Assembly: GCA_031288215.1 (NCBI GenBank)
Contig: JAITRV010000306.1
Coordinates: forward strand, 1 to 7,741
Length of the DNA: 7,741 bases
Reading direction: 5' to 3'
From: Spirochaetaceae bacterium
Lineage (GTDB): Bacteria; Spirochaetota; Spirochaetia; Treponematales; Breznakiellaceae
How positions within the stretch are numbered: position 1 is the stretch's first letter; each line of letters opens with the position of its first letter. The notes under the pieces are model-generated. The model did not search any database and was not told where the DNA came from. It worked only from the letters and a program-made list of their open reading frames with translations. Shown here in pieces: positions 6,580 through 7,741 of the stretch. The translations under genes were made by a program, and so were the position numbers.

Positions 6580-6580
6580 G

Positions 6581-7483
6581 TTACCACGAGCGGGGCACGA
6601 AGCCGTCGGGCACCGCTATGACGGAGGTTTCCCCGGATTGTTCGATCACGAAGAGGCCGTTTTTTATGGCAAAGGGTTTCACGTCCTCAGGGATAATCCC
6701 TCCCGCCACCGCCCCGAGGAACTTCCGCGCATCCCCGTGTTCGTCGGCATAGCGCCGCAGTTTCCCTATCCGCTCAAGGTGCTCCTTGACATCGTCAATG
6801 GTCAACTTTGACTTCACTTCCACCATGAGGGCGGTACTGCCGTTTTCAAGGAGAATATCAATCTCCGCCAGGAAGGTCCCATCGGGATTCTTGAAGACAA
6901 CATCGAGGCTGGTTCTATTGAAAAAGAACCTCCAGTCCTTGAATTTTTCCGAGAGATTGGAAGCCACGAGGTTCTCAACCAATTCACCGAGCCGGCCGCC
7001 CAATTTACTGATTTTACGGTCCGTCTCCGCGAACTGGCGGTTCAGTGCCGCGGATCGCCGGGCCTCTTCTTTGGCCAGTTCCGCAGACCACCGGGCTCGT
7101 TCCTTGGCCTCTTCCTCGGACCGCCGGGCCTCTTCCTTGGCCAGTTCCGCAGACCGGCGGGCCTCTTCCTCGGACCGCCGGGCTCGTTCCTTGGCCTGTT
7201 CCTCGAACCAGCGGTCCAATTCCGCAGACCGCCGGGCCTGTTCTTCGGACCGCCGGGCCTGTTCCTTGGCCTGTTCCTCGGACCACCGGGCTCGTTCCTT
7301 GGCCTGTTCCTCGAACCAGCGGTCCAATTCCGCAGACCGCCGGGCCTGTTCCTTGGCCTGTTCCTCGGACCGCCGGGCCTGTTCCTCGAACCAGCGGTCC
7401 ATCCTCCGGGACATTTCCTGGAGTTCGGCCTGGAACTCCTCAAAACTCAGGACCGGGGATTTATGCTCTTGAACGTCACTCAT
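6581..7483 (-). CDS. Coiled-coil protein with PD-(D/E)XK nuclease-like C-terminal domain
   Basis: In this 300-residue protein, residues 16-160 are almost pure Glu/Arg/Ala/Gln/Lys/Ser, with repeated DRWFEEQA at 29, 54 and 90 and units such as EEQAKEQARRS. This predicts a long coiled coil of mixed 11- and 7-residue repeats. The C-terminal domain (about 161-300) has KLGGRLGELVENLVASNL, then AEIDILLENG (206-215) and LMVEVKSKL (219-227). The pattern Asp209...Glu222-x-Lys224 is that of a PD-(D/E)XK nuclease active site, with Glu167 or Glu170 as possible helix-1 acid. Similar coiled-coil/nuclease-like proteins, some annotated DUF3782, occur in many copies in Treponema and cyanobacteria; their role is not established. 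AGGAG (7493-7489) lies 5 nt before the ATG. No signal peptide or membrane segment is seen. DNA cleavage is inferred, not shown; a structural or toxin/defence role is also possible. Confidence 0.85.
   Translation of the reverse strand: MSDVQEHKSPVLSFEEFQAELQEMSRRMDRWFEEQARRSEEQAKEQARRSAELDRWFEEQAKERARWSEEQAKEQARRSEEQARRSAELDRWFEEQAKERARRSEEEARRSAELAKEEARRSEEEAKERARWSAELAKEEARRSAALNRQFAETDRKISKLGGRLGELVENLVASNLSEKFKDWRFFFNRTSLDVVFKNPDGTFLAEIDILLENGSTALMVEVKSKLTIDDVKEHLERIGKLRRYADEHGDARKFLGAVAGGIIPEDVKPFAIKNGLFVIEQSGETSVIAVPDGFVPRSW
7043..7399 (-). repeat. Imperfect tandem repeats encoding the coiled coil
   Basis: Within the nuclease gene, codons 29-147 are made of imperfect 33-bp (11-codon) and 21-bp (7-codon) units. 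The longest internal copy, residues 46-66 versus 82-102, is offset by 36 codons (108 bp) and differs by few bases at DNA level. Such arrays expand and contract by replication slippage or recombination; all units here keep the frame. Confidence 0.8.
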
Positions 7484-7499
7484 CGTTACTCCTGAGGTA

Positions 7500-7529
7500 A
7501 TTATACCAAGATATTGAAGGAAATGTCCA
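7500..7529 (-). promoter_or_regulatory. Probable sigma-70-type promoter of the nuclease gene
   Basis: On the - strand, TGGACA (7529-7524, five of six matches to TTGACA) is followed after 18 bp by TATAAT (7505-7500). It is preceded by TGG, giving an extended -10. Transcription would start near 7493, so the leader would be very short, with the Shine-Dalgarno AGGAG (7493-7489) at or next to its 5' end. That tight spacing is the main doubt. Confidence 0.5.
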
Positions 7530-7547
7530 TCTCGGCTGAAGATTCAG

Positions 7548-7561
7548 ATGACAAATGTCAT
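7548..7561. promoter_or_regulatory. 14-bp palindrome upstream of the nuclease promoter
   Basis: ATGACA-AA-TGTCAT is a perfect 6-bp inverted repeat whose near edge is 18 bp upstream of the putative -35. Two further inverted repeats flank it: CTGAA/TTCAG at 7536-7547 and GCGCAT/ATGCGC at 7564-7583. An operator for a dimeric regulator or the scar of a small repeat element are both possible; function is inferred from position only. Confidence 0.35.
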
Positions 7562-7585
7562 GAGCGCATGGGGAATTATGCGCAA

Positions 7586-7741
7586 TTTGGGCAGGGGTTC
7601 CCCGGTATGATCGATGGCGCAGCCCCGGCTTCCAATTCCACATAGTTAAACACATGACCGAAGCGGTCTCCCGCCGCGTCCAGGACTTCCGTCGCCTGGG
7701 CAATCACATCCGGACCAATCCCGTCTCCCGGGACCAGGGCA
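7586..7741 (-). pseudogene. leuB: Truncated, frameshifted leuB (3-isopropylmalate dehydrogenase) remnant
   Basis: Reading leftwards from 7740, the frame gives ALVPGDGIGPDVIAQ, then TEVLDAAGDRFGHVFNYVELEAGAA. This is the N-terminus of the isopropylmalate dehydrogenase family (usual form IAL(I/V)PGDGIGPE...), with perhaps six residues lying beyond the window edge. Near 7618 the match jumps frame: AIDHTGEPLPK continues in the frame one base away, consistent with one missing base in GCTGCGCC. Without the shift, translation stops at 7578-7576. In the shifted frame, family similarity ends after the PLPK near 7586, followed by a stop at 7546-7544. More than 300 residues, including the active site and NAD site, are absent, so it cannot encode the leucine-pathway enzyme. 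The promoter and the nuclease gene begin just downstream, which suggests replacement of the 3' part. Confidence 0.7.

Noticed and set aside
6786..7472. Long + strand frames opposite the coiled-coil gene, with Ser/Arg- or Pro-rich repeats
   Set aside because: The repetition merely mirrors the 33-bp repeats of the - strand gene; the - strand frame has a good start, promoter and nuclease motif.
7476..7703. A 75-codon - strand frame over the leuB remnant
   Set aside because: It is out of frame with the recognisable LeuB peptide and has no similarity, ribosome-binding site or domain.

Overview
The window is a GC-rich bacterial segment (long runs of G and C, GGG/CCC codon preference). It most resembles the chromosome of a host-associated spirochaete such as a termite-gut Treponema. 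That guess is inference from the RecO/RecJ sequences, the coiled-coil nuclease family and the dispersed palindromic repeats; no rRNA or other phylogenetic marker is present. From left to right it reads as an orderly housekeeping block followed by a rearranged accessory block.

Left block, + strand (1-4593): the C-terminus of an ArgA-type N-acetylglutamate synthase; a 96-bp palindrome built from inverted arrays of 7-bp repeats; recO; a 129-bp gap with GC-rich hairpins; deoA (thymidine/pyrimidine-nucleoside phosphorylase); and recJ, which overlaps deoA by ATGA. RecO and RecJ both act in the RecF-type gap-repair pathway, and DeoA recycles deoxynucleosides, so deoA-recJ may form a DNA-turnover/repair pair. 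RecJ is large (707 aa). About 150 extra residues sit between its catalytic motifs and look like a degenerate DnaQ-type exonuclease fold, and a 10-G homopolymer lies inside that insertion.

Middle (4594-6222): a convergent spacer with a perfect 8-bp-stem hairpin, then nox on the - strand. Its product closely resembles the water-forming NADH oxidase (Nox2) of streptococci, an oxygen-defence and NAD+-regenerating flavoprotein.

Right block (6223-7741), accessory-looking: a 217-bp element with perfect 19-bp terminal inverted repeats that encloses a second palindrome of CACGGAC heptamers at about 10-bp spacing (MITE-like); a probable terminator; a - strand gene for a coiled-coil protein made of 11- and 7-residue units fused to a PD-(D/E)XK nuclease-like domain; its probable promoter with flanking palindromes; and, at the right edge, a truncated and frameshifted N-terminal remnant of leuB. 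The nuclease gene and its promoter appear to have replaced most of leuB.

The most noteworthy items are the RecJ insertion, the nested inverted-repeat element, the heptad palindrome and the leuB/nuclease junction.
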